From: Paraburkholderia sprentiae WSM5005
Lineage (GTDB): Bacteria > Pseudomonadota > Gammaproteobacteria > Burkholderiales > Burkholderiaceae
Assembly (NCBI RefSeq): GCF_001865575.2
Contig: NZ_CP017565.2
Location: 423,802 to 487,801 of the forward strand
Direction of reading: 5' to 3'
DNA length: 64,000 bases
Shown: piece by piece, positions 44,925 to 53,742 of the stretch
Numbering within the stretch: position 1 is the stretch's first letter
How the letters are laid out: each line of letters opens with the position of its first letter
Made by a program: the position numbers and the translations under genes
The notes under the pieces: generated by a model
Database searches by the model: none
Told to the model about the DNA's origin: nothing
What the model saw: the letters and a program-made list of their open reading frames with translations, nothing else

Positions 44925-45398
44925 ATGGCCCAGCCGCCCGTGAAACGCACAGCCGACAGGACGCTGCATTCAAATACCATGACAAATCAGACACAGACTA
45001 TCGGGGAAACTTCCGGAGAGCAGTCTTTCCAGCTTCTCATCGCTGGCGTGAGAGAGTACGCAATTTTTATGCTGGACCCGGAAGGCTTTATCAAAACGTG
45101 GAATGCTGGCGCCCAACGCTTCAAGGGCTATGCTGCCAGTGAAATTATCGGCCGACACTTTTCCGTTTTTTATACGGAGCACGACCGCACCAGCGGTCGG
45201 CCGGCCCTTGCGCTGCGAACCGCGCTTGACGAAGGTAAATTCGAGGACGACGGCTGGCGGGTCCGAAAGGACGGCAGCCAGTTCTGGGCGAGCGTGGTCA
45301 TCGATCCGCTGCGCGACGATTCCGGCAAGCCCATCGGCTTCGCGAAGATCGCTTTCCATCAGCTCTCGACGCGAGTTCCGACCTGCTACTTTCCATAA
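44925..45398 (+). pseudogene. PAS-domain protein truncated by the RIT-type repeat
   Basis: One PAS domain is complete: FQLLIAGVREYAIFMLDPEG, GAQRFKGYAASEIIGRHFSV, then KDGSQFWASVVIDPLRDDSG and PIGFAKI. PAS proteins of this type continue into a kinase or GGDEF domain, but at about 45351 the gene enters the 97-bp repeat and stops after 14 foreign residues at 45398. ATG 44979 is an alternative start. The repeat therefore interrupted a larger sensor gene. The rest of that gene is not visible to the right of the element either. Confidence 0.75.
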
Positions 45399-45447
45399 TC
45401 AACGACTTGGCATAATCGGCCTTATGGAAAGCTTCGCATAAGGCCGA
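45351..45447. repeat. 97-bp direct repeat, copy 1 (RIT right-end sequence)
   Basis: Identical by eye to 50273-50369 over 97 bp. It contains the 37-bp terminal inverted-repeat sequence (45385-45421, GCTACTTTCC...AATCGGCC) and a perfect hairpin GGCCTTATG/CATAAGGCC with a ten-base loop. It sits in the coding sequence of the PAS gene. Confidence 0.9.
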
Positions 45448-45687
45448 TATTCGGCCTAGCGCGGGCTAGCCTGAAGGTCCGCTGCCCGAGCTTTGCAGTC
45501 GTTCGAATGACCGCATGACCGCGATGGCGAACGGCGGCAACTGGCCGATAGGACCTGTTCGATGAACGTTTTACAGCGCCGACGTTGGGCTCCTCAACGG
45601 CAGCTTTCCGGCGACTTGTGTGAACGCGTACTGCCGGCCAAAAGCAGCTTGTCGAAATGGCCACGCAGATCGTCGACAATATTCGGG

Positions 45688-46038
45688 TTAGCCGTAGAGC
45701 CCAAGGCAATTTTCCCAAGGGTCGCGCAGCATGCACATCCGCTTTCCATCTTCCACTTGGCCTGGACCACGATAAAGCGTGGCACCTATGTTCAGAAAAT
45801 GCTTTAGCGATTCATCGAAGTCATCGACGGTCCAGTAGACGACTGTGCCCGCCGATCCCGCCGATAATTTTGCATCGGCGGGAACAATTTCGAGTCTGAT
45901 GCCATTGAATTCGAGGTATGTCAGATTGAACTCGTCAAGAAAGCGCCTTTCAGCGCCTCGAAAAGCTGATTGGTACCAGTCCAATGCAGCCGGCACGTCT
46001 GGCACATACACAAGCACTGCACATATTTGCGAGTTCAT
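45688..46038 (-). CDS. VOC-family (glyoxalase/bleomycin-resistance fold) protein
   Basis: The 116-residue protein has the two beta-alpha-beta-beta-beta modules of the VOC superfamily: LVYVPDVPAALDWYQSAFRG at the N-terminus, GIRLEIVPADAKL, VYWTVDDFDESLKHFLNIG and the C-terminal CMLRDPWENCLGLYG. Metal-ligand Glu/His positions are only partly kept, so enzyme, binding protein or resistance function cannot be told. It lies between the two right-end repeats and may be cargo of the recombinase element. Confidence 0.8.
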   Translation of the reverse strand: MNSQICAVLVYVPDVPAALDWYQSAFRGAERRFLDEFNLTYLEFNGIRLEIVPADAKLSAGSAGTVVYWTVDDFDESLKHFLNIGATLYRGPGQVEDGKRMCMLRDPWENCLGLYG

Positions 46039-46388
46039 GCGGGTTCTCTTTTGTGTCGTCGCTGAACGAGGTGAGGAAGATCGCGATTCGCGATATTGGT
46101 CGAAAAATCTGCTTTAGCAAAGTGGGCGACCTAATCGTTGAACGAGAGAGCGCTTTGTCGGTATCCATTTGTCCGCTACGGTCGAGGCATGCAACTCGCA
46201 TAGGGCTGTGGCCCGCCCACGTTCGGTCAGTCGACATCCCCCCTGAACTTGCTGACAATATGGGTTCCCTAGACGTGAGCCAAAACGCATAAGGCACTAT
46301 GGGCCCAGGACTGAACCTGCAGCCGCGCATCGATTATCGACAATGTGGACCTGTATGATTCGCCAATTAAAAACATATTCTGATATCA
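46039..46388. other. Gene-free divergent region
   Basis: Between the divergently transcribed VOC and kinase-like genes. An A/T-rich segment lies just before 46389, but no defined promoter or operator was recognised. Confidence 0.35.
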
Positions 46389-46943
46389 ATGCAGACAACC
46401 AAGATCATCTTGCTCAACGGTGTGGGCAGCTCAGGCAAGACCTCTCTGGCCCGCGCTCTGCAGGCAGCGTCGAAAGACGTGTTTTTGCATGTCCAGATGG
46501 ACGCATTCCTCGCGATGCTACCGACCCGTTATCTGGATGACCCCGACGGATTCACCTTCGTGTCGTCAACCGTGGAAGGAAAGGACGTCGTATCGATACA
46601 TAGCGGTCCGGTTGCCCAACGCGCCATGCTGGGTATGCGACACGCTATCGTTGCACTGGCATCCGAGGGGAACAATCTTATCGTTGATGAGGTTCTTCTT
46701 GGTGATGAAAAAAATGACTACGCTCGCTTGTTCGAGCCATTCCAGCTAATCACTGTCGGCGTCCACTGCCCGCTTCAAGTGCTTGAGCAAAGAGAGCGGC
46801 AACGGGGTGATCGGCTTGTCGGATTAGCCAGATGGCAATACGACAAGGTGCATACCGGAATGACTTACGGCGTCACAGTCAACACCAGCGAAGCTACTCC
46901 TGAGGAATGCGCACAAGTCGTACTGCGAGCACTGTCATCTTGA
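46389..46943 (+). CDS. Chloramphenicol-phosphotransferase-like P-loop kinase
   Basis: The 184-residue cytosolic protein begins with a Walker A loop (IILLNGVGSSGKTSLARAL), followed by HVQMDAFLAMLPTRYL, where CPT-like enzymes have their catalytic Asp, then LIVDEVLLGDEKNDYARLF and a lid HCPLQVLEQRERQRGDRLVG with several Arg. The family phosphorylates small hydroxylated molecules, including chloramphenicol in Streptomyces; most members have unknown substrates. It is located left of the three recombinases inside the interval bounded by the 97-bp repeats and may be cargo. Confidence 0.82.
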   Translation: MQTTKIILLNGVGSSGKTSLARALQAASKDVFLHVQMDAFLAMLPTRYLDDPDGFTFVSSTVEGKDVVSIHSGPVAQRAMLGMRHAIVALASEGNNLIVDEVLLGDEKNDYARLFEPFQLITVGVHCPLQVLEQRERQRGDRLVGLARWQYDKVHTGMTYGVTVNTSEATPEECAQVVLRALSS

Positions 46944-47305
46944 ATTCGTGGTAAATGTCGACCCCGGGTGGCTGCGAAAATTCGGCGTGCAATCTATGCG
47001 AACGTCCGCTTCGTAGAAAGTCGACCGTCTCTTGTGGGTCGTGTGCTGTCCTCGCGCAGGCGAAAAGCTGTCCTTCGAAGTGACCGGTGGTCCAAGACTG
47101 CAGCGCAACCCATAGCGGCCCTTGGCCGGCGATCGGCCCAACGACCGCAATGGCCGATTATGCCAAGTCGTTGATTATGGAAAGTAGCTGTGCTGGTCGG
47201 CGGCACGAACCGGTAATCACAGGGTGTGGCGGCAGGTGACGCCCCACGAACTCGACATAATCTCAGCGATGATCTGGAGTAACGGTTCCACCTGAGGGGA
47301 CCGTT
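46944..47305. repeat. RIT left end and flanking non-coding DNA
   Basis: No gene. The 37-bp terminal inverted repeat occupies 47152-47188; the ends of the first recombinase leader follow. The left flank (46970-47150) is not similar to the DNA right of the other end. Confidence 0.7.
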
Positions 47306-48265
47306 ATGAAGCCAACCCGTTTGTACCCGGCCAAGTCCAACGCGCCGTCTTTTGCATCATTCCCACCGCACATTACTGCCGAATTGCATCGCTACGAGGC
47401 ATATCTGCGCGATGTACGGGGACTGGCAGCCGAGACCCGTAAGAACCGACTTCGTGTTGTCGGCTTGCTCTTGCGAGACAGATTCGAGCGGTGCGCTATC
47501 GACTTCAGAAAGGTGCGCCCCGACGATGTTCGCCAGTTTCTTTCGGCGCAGTTGAGAGCAGGCGGCTCGGCTTCTTATGCCTCCCATCTGGCAGCAACGT
47601 TACGTAGTTATCTGCGTTACCGGACCGTTTGCGGAGACCAACCCGGCAAGCTCTCCACCGTCATTCTGAATCCGGTCCACTGGAAGCTGGCATCCCTGCC
47701 ACGTGCGCTCAAGCCAGAAGAAGTTATCCGCCTCCTGGGCGCCGTTGCAGGCGCTCGGCGCTGGCCGAAGCGTAGCTATGCGATGGTCCGGCTGGCACTG
47801 GACATGGGGTTGCGTTCTGGCGAGATCGCACATCTCATGATCCGCGACATCGACTGGCGCGAAGGCACCGTGACGTTGAGAGGCACGAAGTCGCTGCGCC
47901 AGGACGTCATGCCGTTGCCGATGGCATGCGGGCAGGCGCTGGCTGACTATCTGCAACACGAACGTCCAGCGACCAGCCACCCGGCCCTCTTTGTCCGGCG
48001 AGTAGCAGGGCGAGACCAGCCCGTTACCTCGACGGCGGTCCAGAAGGTGATCAAGCGGGCCTGCAGTCGTAGCGGTCTGCTGCACTCCAGTGCCCACGCA
48101 CTTCGGCATACCCTGGCCTGTCGCCTCGTCGAGAACGGCAGCTCGCTCAAGGAAGTGGCTGACCTGCTGCGTCACCGGTCGCTCAATACCACCCTGATCT
48201 ACGCCAAGCTAGACACGCCGAAGCTGTCGGCAGTCGCTCTGCCGTGGCCGGGGAGTCAATCATGA
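47306..48265 (+). CDS. RIT tyrosine recombinase A
   Basis: The 319-residue protein has an N-terminal SAM-like core-binding domain (YEAYLRDVRGLAAETRKNRL) and the catalytic domain: Arg I in LDMGLRSGEIAHLMI, H-x-x-R in AHALRHTLACRLVENG and Tyr in SLNTTLIYAKLDTPK. GGGG-type ribosome binding sequence (GAGGGGACC) precedes ATG 47306. The first of three; its stop overlaps the next start (ATGA at 48262). The trio probably acts as a complex on the element ends, each recombinase in a separate role. Confidence 0.9.
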   Translation: MKPTRLYPAKSNAPSFASFPPHITAELHRYEAYLRDVRGLAAETRKNRLRVVGLLLRDRFERCAIDFRKVRPDDVRQFLSAQLRAGGSASYASHLAATLRSYLRYRTVCGDQPGKLSTVILNPVHWKLASLPRALKPEEVIRLLGAVAGARRWPKRSYAMVRLALDMGLRSGEIAHLMIRDIDWREGTVTLRGTKSLRQDVMPLPMACGQALADYLQHERPATSHPALFVRRVAGRDQPVTSTAVQKVIKRACSRSGLLHSSAHALRHTLACRLVENGSSLKEVADLLRHRSLNTTLIYAKLDTPKLSAVALPWPGSQS

Positions 48266-49236
48266 GCGCGCGCATCAGCTTGCAGCAGCGGATCGACGAC
48301 TACTTCGTCGAGAGGCGCTCCCTGGGATTTGAGTTGCGCTCGCGGGACACGCTCCTAGCCAGTTTCGCCCGTTACGCCGCCGATCGGCATCACCGTGGCC
48401 CACTTACGGCCGACCTCATGACGGATTGGGCCCGGCAGGATAAATGGCACCGTGACACGCCGGCGACCTGGGCGGCCCGGTTGGCGATAGTTCGCCACTT
48501 CGCCCGCTACCTGAAGCAGTTCGAACCGGATACCGAAATCCCGGAGGAAGCGGTGTTCGGTCCTGAGCGGGGACGTGTTGCCCCGCATATCTTCCATGAG
48601 GACGAAATCGTTGCGTTGCTGGCGGCGGCCTGCCGGCTCGATCCAAAGGGAAGTCTCCGGCCAGTTACCTACGAGACCTTGTTCGGCCTGATGGCCTCGA
48701 CTGGCCTGCGGGTCTCCGAGGCCATTCATTTGCGCGATGCCGACGTCGACCTCAAGCGTGGGATGCTGACCATTCGACAGACCAAGTTCGCCAAGTCGCG
48801 AGAACTGCCGATCCATCCGGGCACCGTTGCCGCGTTAAGGCGCTACCGACGGCAACGCATTCAGCAGATTGCCAATACCCCTGACATGTCGTTTCTGATC
48901 AGCAGTCGTGGTCGGCGACTGGGACAGCCCCTTGGAGAGCGACAGGCTCATCGTGTCTTCAACTCGCTACGTGATAGCCTTGGCTGGGTGAACCGCGGCG
49001 CTCATACGGCGCCACGGCTTCATGATCTGCGGCATACCTTCGCCGTGCGACGCATGATGCTCTGGCATGCCGAGGGTACCGACATCGATCAGATGATGCT
49101 GGCGCTGTCGACCTACATGGGTCATGCCGAGATCTTCTATACGTACTGGTATCTGACGGCTGTTCCGGAATTGATGGCCTTGGCCGGCGGCAAGTTTGAG
49201 CGTTTCGCCGATCTCGCCGGAGACGGCAATGTATAG
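48262..49236 (+). CDS. RIT tyrosine recombinase B
   Basis: 324 residues from ATG 48262, overlapping the stop of recombinase A by four bases. Catalytic residues: Arg I in LMASTGLRVSEAIHLRDA, Lys in IRQTKFAKSRELPIHP, H-x-x-R in LHDLRHTFAVRRMML and Tyr in YTYWYLTAVPELMAL. An N-terminal core-binding domain is present (YFVERRSLGFELRSRDTLLA). It is the middle gene of the trio and shares low similarity with its neighbours, as usual for RIT elements. Confidence 0.9.
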   Translation: MSARISLQQRIDDYFVERRSLGFELRSRDTLLASFARYAADRHHRGPLTADLMTDWARQDKWHRDTPATWAARLAIVRHFARYLKQFEPDTEIPEEAVFGPERGRVAPHIFHEDEIVALLAAACRLDPKGSLRPVTYETLFGLMASTGLRVSEAIHLRDADVDLKRGMLTIRQTKFAKSRELPIHPGTVAALRRYRRQRIQQIANTPDMSFLISSRGRRLGQPLGERQAHRVFNSLRDSLGWVNRGAHTAPRLHDLRHTFAVRRMMLWHAEGTDIDQMMLALSTYMGHAEIFYTYWYLTAVPELMALAGGKFERFADLAGDGNV

Positions 49237-50242
49237 GCAAACTAAGACAGCGCCTTCGTTTGCCGCGCTCGTGCAAGCCTGGTTCGCCGAATACCTGACC
49301 CAGCAGCGGGCACTCAGCGAGCAAACCATTGCAGCCTATCGCGATAGCTTCGTACTCTTCCTTGACTTCGTAGAGGCGAGCCTGGGCAAGCCGCCAGCCA
49401 CGATGGCACTCGCCGATATGACGCCGGAACTGATCATGGCCTTCCTCGATCACCTTGAACGTCAAAGGCACAATTGTGTACGCACGCGCAATGCACGTCT
49501 GGCAGCGCTGCGGTCGTTCCTGAAGTTTGCCGCGCACCGCGATGTCGCGTCGTTACAAGCGATTGAGCGCGCCTTGGGCGTTCCGCTCAAGCGCTTCGAG
49601 CGCCCGATATTTAGCTATCTGTCGCGCGAGGAGATGCTAACGGTGATCGGTACGCCCGGCGGTTCCTGGCTGAGCCAACGCGATCACCTTCTGTTCCTGC
49701 TGATGTACAACACCGGAGCGCGCGTCTCGGAGATTACCGGGGTGAAAGTCGCGGATGTGGTCCTTGATGACAGTTCTGCCTGCATTCATTTGCGCGGCAA
49801 AGGACGCAAGCAGCGCAGTGTGCCGCTTTGGCGCTCTACCGTGAAGGCGGCACGGGCATGGTTGCGGGTCAATCCGGAATTCCAGCCGACATCGCCACTG
49901 CTTCCGAATCGGAACGGTCACGCAATGACGAGAGCCAATGTTGCGTTGAGGCTGACGTTGGCTGCCAGGAACGCAGCCCGTTCCTCTCCCGGCCTGGCAG
50001 AGCGACACGTATCGCCCCATACCATCCGACACACCACGGCCATGCACCTACTACAGGCTGGCGTCGACATCAGCGTAATCGCGTTGTGGCTCGGACATGA
50101 GAGCCCCGTCACGACACACCATTACGTCGAAGCCGACCTGAACATGAAGGAACGTGCGCTTGCCAGGCTTCACGAACCAGGCAGCAAGGTCCCGCGCTAT
50201 CGGGCACCTGACTCGCTGCTCAACTTCCTGAAGGCGCTGTGA
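49229..50242 (+). CDS. RIT tyrosine recombinase C
   Basis: 337 residues from ATG 49229 (GGAGAC box upstream; the overlap with recombinase B is eight bases). N-terminal core-binding domain YLTQQRALSEQTIAAYRDSF. Catalytic residues: Arg I in MYNTGARVSEITGVKVA, Lys in LRGKGRKQRSVPLWRS, H-x-x-R in SPHTIRHTTAMHLLQA and Tyr in SPVTTHHYVEADLNMK. It is followed by 30 bp and then the right end repeat. Confidence 0.9.
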   Translation: MYRQTKTAPSFAALVQAWFAEYLTQQRALSEQTIAAYRDSFVLFLDFVEASLGKPPATMALADMTPELIMAFLDHLERQRHNCVRTRNARLAALRSFLKFAAHRDVASLQAIERALGVPLKRFERPIFSYLSREEMLTVIGTPGGSWLSQRDHLLFLLMYNTGARVSEITGVKVADVVLDDSSACIHLRGKGRKQRSVPLWRSTVKAARAWLRVNPEFQPTSPLLPNRNGHAMTRANVALRLTLAARNAARSSPGLAERHVSPHTIRHTTAMHLLQAGVDISVIALWLGHESPVTTHHYVEADLNMKERALARLHEPGSKVPRYRAPDSLLNFLKAL

Positions 50243-50272
50243 TTATGCAAAGGCCGGAATTCGTGCTTGCCC

Positions 50273-50369
50273 GCTTTCCATCAGCTCTCGACGCGAGTTC
50301 CGACCTGCTACTTTCCATAATCAACGACTTGGCATAATCGGCCTTATGGAAAGCTTCGCATAAGGCCGA
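50273..50369. repeat. 97-bp direct repeat, copy 2 (RIT right end)
   Basis: Same sequence and orientation as 45351-45447. Contains the 37-bp inverted repeat partner (50307-50343) of the left end at 47152-47188 and the terminal hairpin. Confidence 0.9.
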
Positions 50370-50661
50370 ACTCCCGTCTTCCAATGGAAATAAATGAACG
50401 TGCGTTGTGCGTTGACAGCCGCCCTCTATGTAGCGTTAGGTCGACTGGCCGAAGAGGGCGGCAAGTGGCGTTCGTGCCAATATTCGTGAGAACAATTGGT
50501 CGAAATAACGCTGCCATCGCGACCAAGCTTTCGTCGGTTCTGCATGAGCTTCGACATAGGGAACATTTGACCCGCGCCATATGAGGATGCATGTGCCGAC
50601 TCATCCCATCTCGTTCCAAATGCATCCGAAACCCTGTCTGTCCTGGAGGCCATGCTACGCT
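50370..50661. other. Gene-free stretch
   Basis: Between the element end and the DUF1016 gene. No recognised gene, repeat or terminator. Confidence 0.4.
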
Positions 50662-51804
50662 TTACGATGCTCCGGTACGTCGGTCCAATTCCGCTGCAGT
50701 GCGCTCCAGTTCCTGCACGATCACCGCTTCATCTGGCAACACAGTCTGATACTCCGCCGCGAGCACCTTGTTTGGCAGGTTGTCCAGCGCGTAGTGTGCT
50801 TCGGCCGCACCTTTCTCGGCACAAAGGATCATGCCCACCGGCGGATTCTCCCCGGGTTTCATCCAGTGCTCGCGCGCGTAATTCAGGTAGAGATGCATCT
50901 GCCCGGCGTCCGCATAGCTGAAGCGACCGACCTTGAGATCGATGATGACCAAACATCGCAATCGCCGATGAAAGAACACCAGATCAACTCTAAACCAGGT
51001 GTCGTCGATTCTCAGGCGGCGTTGCCTGCCGACGAAAGCGAAGTCGTCGCCCAGCTCCAGCAGGAAGTCCGCCAGATGCTGGATGAGCGCTTCCTCAAGA
51101 TCGGACTCTGAGTACTCGTCCTTTATGTCGAGAAACTCCAGTACGAACGGGTCGCGAATCGCTTCCTGGGGCGTTGGGAGATCGCCCGGCTGGGCATCAG
51201 CAGCTTTCCTGAGCAGCGCCGCCTTGTTGCGCGACAACGCCAGCCGCTCGTAAAGCTGGCTACTGATCTGGCGGTCGAGCTGGCGCACCGACCAACCTTC
51301 GCGCAATGCCTCTGTTTCATAGAAAGCGCGGGCGGCCGCGGTCTTCACGGAAAGCAGGCGCACATAGGCGGACCACGGCAGCGTGAAACGTGCGCCTAAC
51401 GCCATGTAATCCGGCGCCGTTGCAATGCCATCGACGACGTCTATTGGCGGCAGCAATTTTCCAGACGGCGTCTGGAAATTTTCGGGAACTGCCGATTTTC
51501 CAGTCACTGTCTGGAAAATCTCCGCCGCCGGCCAGGCGACGTAGAACGCGCGCATGTTCGCCAGATTGGCCTTGCCGAACCCGCGGCCGAAGCGGCGTGT
51601 CAGGTCGTCGGCGAGTCTCGCGATCAGCGCCTGCCCGTAGCCGGCGCGTGCCTGCCCGCCCTGCTCAGTGGCGACAATCCGCCGCCCGATCTCCCAGTAT
51701 GCGGCGGTCATCACGGCATTGACGTTGCGTGCCGCCGCGCGTCGCGCCGACTCGACGACATTGACCACTTCCTCATGCAGGCCGGCGTAATCGCCGGGCA
51801 CCAT
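50662..51804 (-). CDS. DUF1016/YhcG-type PD-(D/E)XK nuclease-domain protein
   Basis: About 380 residues from ATG 51804 (GGGAGG box; ATG 51819 is five codons earlier). The N-terminal half (DUF1016_N) shows VMTAAYWEIGRRIVATEQGG, then RFGRGFGKANLANMRAFY and LPWSAYVRLLSVKTAAARAF. The C-terminal half has the nuclease-like core: VDLVFFHRRLRCLVIIDLKV (D...D-L-K motif). The family is linked to mobile DNA and DNA degradation or repair; no single role is proven. It starts 11 bases after the HU gene and likely shares its transcript. Degraded pieces of two more copies lie at 55600-55870 and about 56640-56800. Confidence 0.88.
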   Translation of the reverse strand: MVPGDYAGLHEEVVNVVESARRAAARNVNAVMTAAYWEIGRRIVATEQGGQARAGYGQALIARLADDLTRRFGRGFGKANLANMRAFYVAWPAAEIFQTVTGKSAVPENFQTPSGKLLPPIDVVDGIATAPDYMALGARFTLPWSAYVRLLSVKTAAARAFYETEALREGWSVRQLDRQISSQLYERLALSRNKAALLRKAADAQPGDLPTPQEAIRDPFVLEFLDIKDEYSESDLEEALIQHLADFLLELGDDFAFVGRQRRLRIDDTWFRVDLVFFHRRLRCLVIIDLKVGRFSYADAGQMHLYLNYAREHWMKPGENPPVGMILCAEKGAAEAHYALDNLPNKVLAAEYQTVLPDEAVIVQELERTAAELDRRTGAS

Positions 51805-51815
51805 CGCGTCCTCCC

Positions 51816-52094
51816 TCATGACGCGTTGACGGCATCCTTGAACGCCTTGCCCGCCGTGAACTTGACCGTCTTCGCCGCAGGAATCTGGATTTCCGCGCCA
51901 GTCGACGGATTGCGGCCGACGCGCGCGGCCCGTGCCCCGGTCGAAAACGCACCGAACCCGATCAGCTGCACGGCGTCGCCCTTCGTGACGGTCGCTGCGA
52001 TGGTGCCGAGCAGCGCGTCGAGCGTTTCAGCGGCCAGCGCCTTGCTGGTGCCGGTTTTGGCGGCGACGGCGGCGACGAGGTCCTGCTTGTTCAT
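51816..52094 (-). CDS. HU-family DNA-binding protein
   Basis: The 92-residue protein matches HU length and layout: [40 protein letters not shown] (beta arm base with the conserved GRNP turn) and [20 protein letters not shown] lies nine bases before ATG 52094. Plasmid-borne HU proteins bend DNA for replication, partition or recombination. Here the gene is followed by the DUF1016 gene in the same direction, an uncommon pairing. Confidence 0.92.
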   Translation of the reverse strand: MNKQDLVAAVAAKTGTSKALAAETLDALLGTIAATVTKGDAVQLIGFGAFSTGARAARVGRNPSTGAEIQIPAAKTVKFTAGKAFKDAVNAS

Positions 52095-53072
52095 GGTGAT
52101 GTCCTTCAGGTTGGCTTGAATGCCGTCACCCTACCCGATCCGCTGACCGGTGCGCAACCGGCTTCAGAGCGGCGCCGCCGAGCCGGCCTTGATGCGGCCA
52201 ACGTTGCCCACCGATGACACTGTCGTCAAAGGTAACCCTTTGCGGGGCTGGCCGCCTTCCAGACGGCGCCGCGATGCCGTCCGTCCGCCTCGATCGGCCC
52301 CGTTTTCCCGCTGATGGGGCGAAGCAACGATCGCCATCCTTGCCGGCTTGCGCCCCTCCTCGCGCTGGTCGCGCCTTCAGGCTCTGCCACGCGAACCAAG
52401 CGAACTCCCGTGGCTGTCCCCACGGGCGCCCGGCGACGGAAAGCGAAGAACGGCCGGCGATTTGCGTCACTCTTCTAGTTTTGATAACTGCTACTAGCAA
52501 AACTGCATTTAATGCATCGAGTCTCGGAACTCCTTTGCGACAGGTCACCGTTAAGGTACCCGTCACCCGGAGACAAGCCTGAGCCGCAGTTAAGAGAACA
52601 GACTTCCCTACCCCTCTACCTTTCCCCATGGCGCCCTCAAGTAGCCGCGCGACGCTGAGCGTTGCGATCCATCGCTCGACCCGGTGTCGGTGGTCACGGG
52701 CACGCCCTCTCACGGCGCTCAATGGTGATAAGCCTTATTGCACCACCAGTTCATGTCGCCCCGCCCCTTTCGCCGCCTGTGCCCCGATTCAGCAAGCGAC
52801 CTGCCGAAGACACTCACCTATCGTCACGGCAAGGCCGCGTGCCGGAGCTCCGGCGTAATGGCTCTGACGCAATCGTGCGATGAAGCAAAAGTAGCAGCGT
52901 TACGGAAGTAAAAGTAGCAGCCACTGGCAACATCATGAAAAGCTGGCCCACGCTGCGAAACATCCGGCCATCCTCCCGAACTGACTCGACCACTCCGGAC
53001 TAACCCCCACGCTTCGGCGATCATCCGGCCGGTCTACGGCTATGTGACAGCTCGCGCGCACGGAGCACCCGA
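52095..53072. other. Long non-coding stretch with small repeats and gene remnants
   Basis: No supported gene. A short inverted repeat AGTTTTG/CAAAACT occurs near 52475-52503, in an AT-rich patch. Two direct repeats GAAG(C/T)AAAAGTAGCAGC start at 52882 and 52905. At about 52955-53020 the minus strand resembles part of the protein encoded at 54340-54555 (CTGCGAAACA(T/C)CCGGCCATCC is shared), so this is an eroded duplicate. Confidence 0.45.
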
Positions 53073-53252
53073 TCAGAGAATACGCAGGTTGCGGATCCGC
53101 CCGATGCGGGGTGAACGCTGCAAGATGAGCCCGGCGATGAATTCGGGCAGCAGCGCGCGCGGCACGTTTGCCGGAACATCCGCGACGACCTGCGAAGGCA
53201 CGTGGACGATAAAGTCATCGGGCGCAGTGGACAAGCTGTGCTCGTAGCTCAC
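53073..53252 (-). CDS. Small hypothetical protein (59 aa) behind the RES toxin gene
   Basis: GTG 53252 to TGA 53073 encodes MSYEHSLSTAPDDFIVHVPS, VVADVPANVPRALLPEFIAG and a basic C-terminus QRSPRIGRIRNLRIL. It begins 22 bases after the RES-domain stop in the same direction. Composition and position are gene-like. No domain is recognised. Confidence 0.5.
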   Translation of the reverse strand: MSYEHSLSTAPDDFIVHVPSQVVADVPANVPRALLPEFIAGLILQRSPRIGRIRNLRIL

Positions 53253-53274
53253 GCAATATTTCGTCAGCGTTTCC

Positions 53275-53742
53275 CTACCCTTTTGACAGCAATTTCAGAA
53301 TACGGGAATCGTGTCGGACCTGGATTGCCATGCTGATCGTGAGGTGACCCGCGTCTTCGTGTTCGGGATTCATCAGGTAGTTGTGCGCGTAAGGAACGAC
53401 TGCGCTTGGCACCTTAAGCAGCACGCTGCCGCCGGCACCCAGCCATTCAGTCCCGGCATCCTGGGACCACGCCATATCGTCCCGCCAGTTGGCGGGGATG
53501 CCGTCGTCGGTCATCTCCGCAATCGTTACGTCGTCTGCCACTTCAACCCTGAGCAGCTGGTACGTATCGGGTAGATCAGCGGGGCTGCCGATTTCCAGAT
53601 GTACCAGAATCTCGAGAAGGGCGGCCGCGGGATGTTCGGCCAGATACACTACCGGCTGGCCGGCGAAATGCCATCGGCCCGCTGCCCGCTGGCCACCAAT
53701 GCCTTTCAGGTCGGCGTAGTTACTGATTCTCCACAGGACCAT
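53275..53742 (-). CDS. RES-domain toxin (NAD+-depleting)
   Basis: The 155-residue protein has the RES family layout: the N-terminal Arg in LWRISNYADLKG, GQRAAGRWHFAGQPVVYLAE with the conserved R and W, EHPAAALLEILVHLEI with the conserved Glu and C-terminal Asn in HNYLMNPEHEDAG. RES toxins degrade NAD+ and arrest growth unless bound by the Xre-type antitoxin. Its ATG overlaps the antitoxin stop (TGATG at 53740-53744). Post-segregational maintenance of the replicon is the likely role. Confidence 0.88.
   Translation of the reverse strand: MVLWRISNYADLKGIGGQRAAGRWHFAGQPVVYLAEHPAAALLEILVHLEIGSPADLPDTYQLLRVEVADDVTIAEMTDDGIPANWRDDMAWSQDAGTEWLGAGGSVLLKVPSAVVPYAHNYLMNPEHEDAGHLTISMAIQVRHDSRILKLLSKG

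Larger units (their letters stand above)
47152..50369 (+). mobile_element. RIT element (recombinases in trio) with 37-bp terminal inverted repeats
   Basis: Three overlapping tyrosine recombinase genes lie between a left repeat (47152-47188, GGCCGATTATGCC...) and its exact inverse (50307-50343). The right side continues into a hairpin (GGCCTTATG/CATAAGGCC) up to 50369. Gene trios of this type with inverted ends are known as RIT elements in proteobacteria. The element looks intact. Confidence 0.88.

Noticed and set aside
45351..50369. 97-bp direct repeats as phage attL/attR of an integrated prophage
   Set aside because: No phage genes between them, and the repeat contains the terminal inverted repeat of the RIT element, which explains it better.
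52126..52722. 198-codon minus-strand frame right of the HU gene
   Set aside because: Arg/Gly-rich translation without protein-like segments; likely chance in GC-rich DNA.
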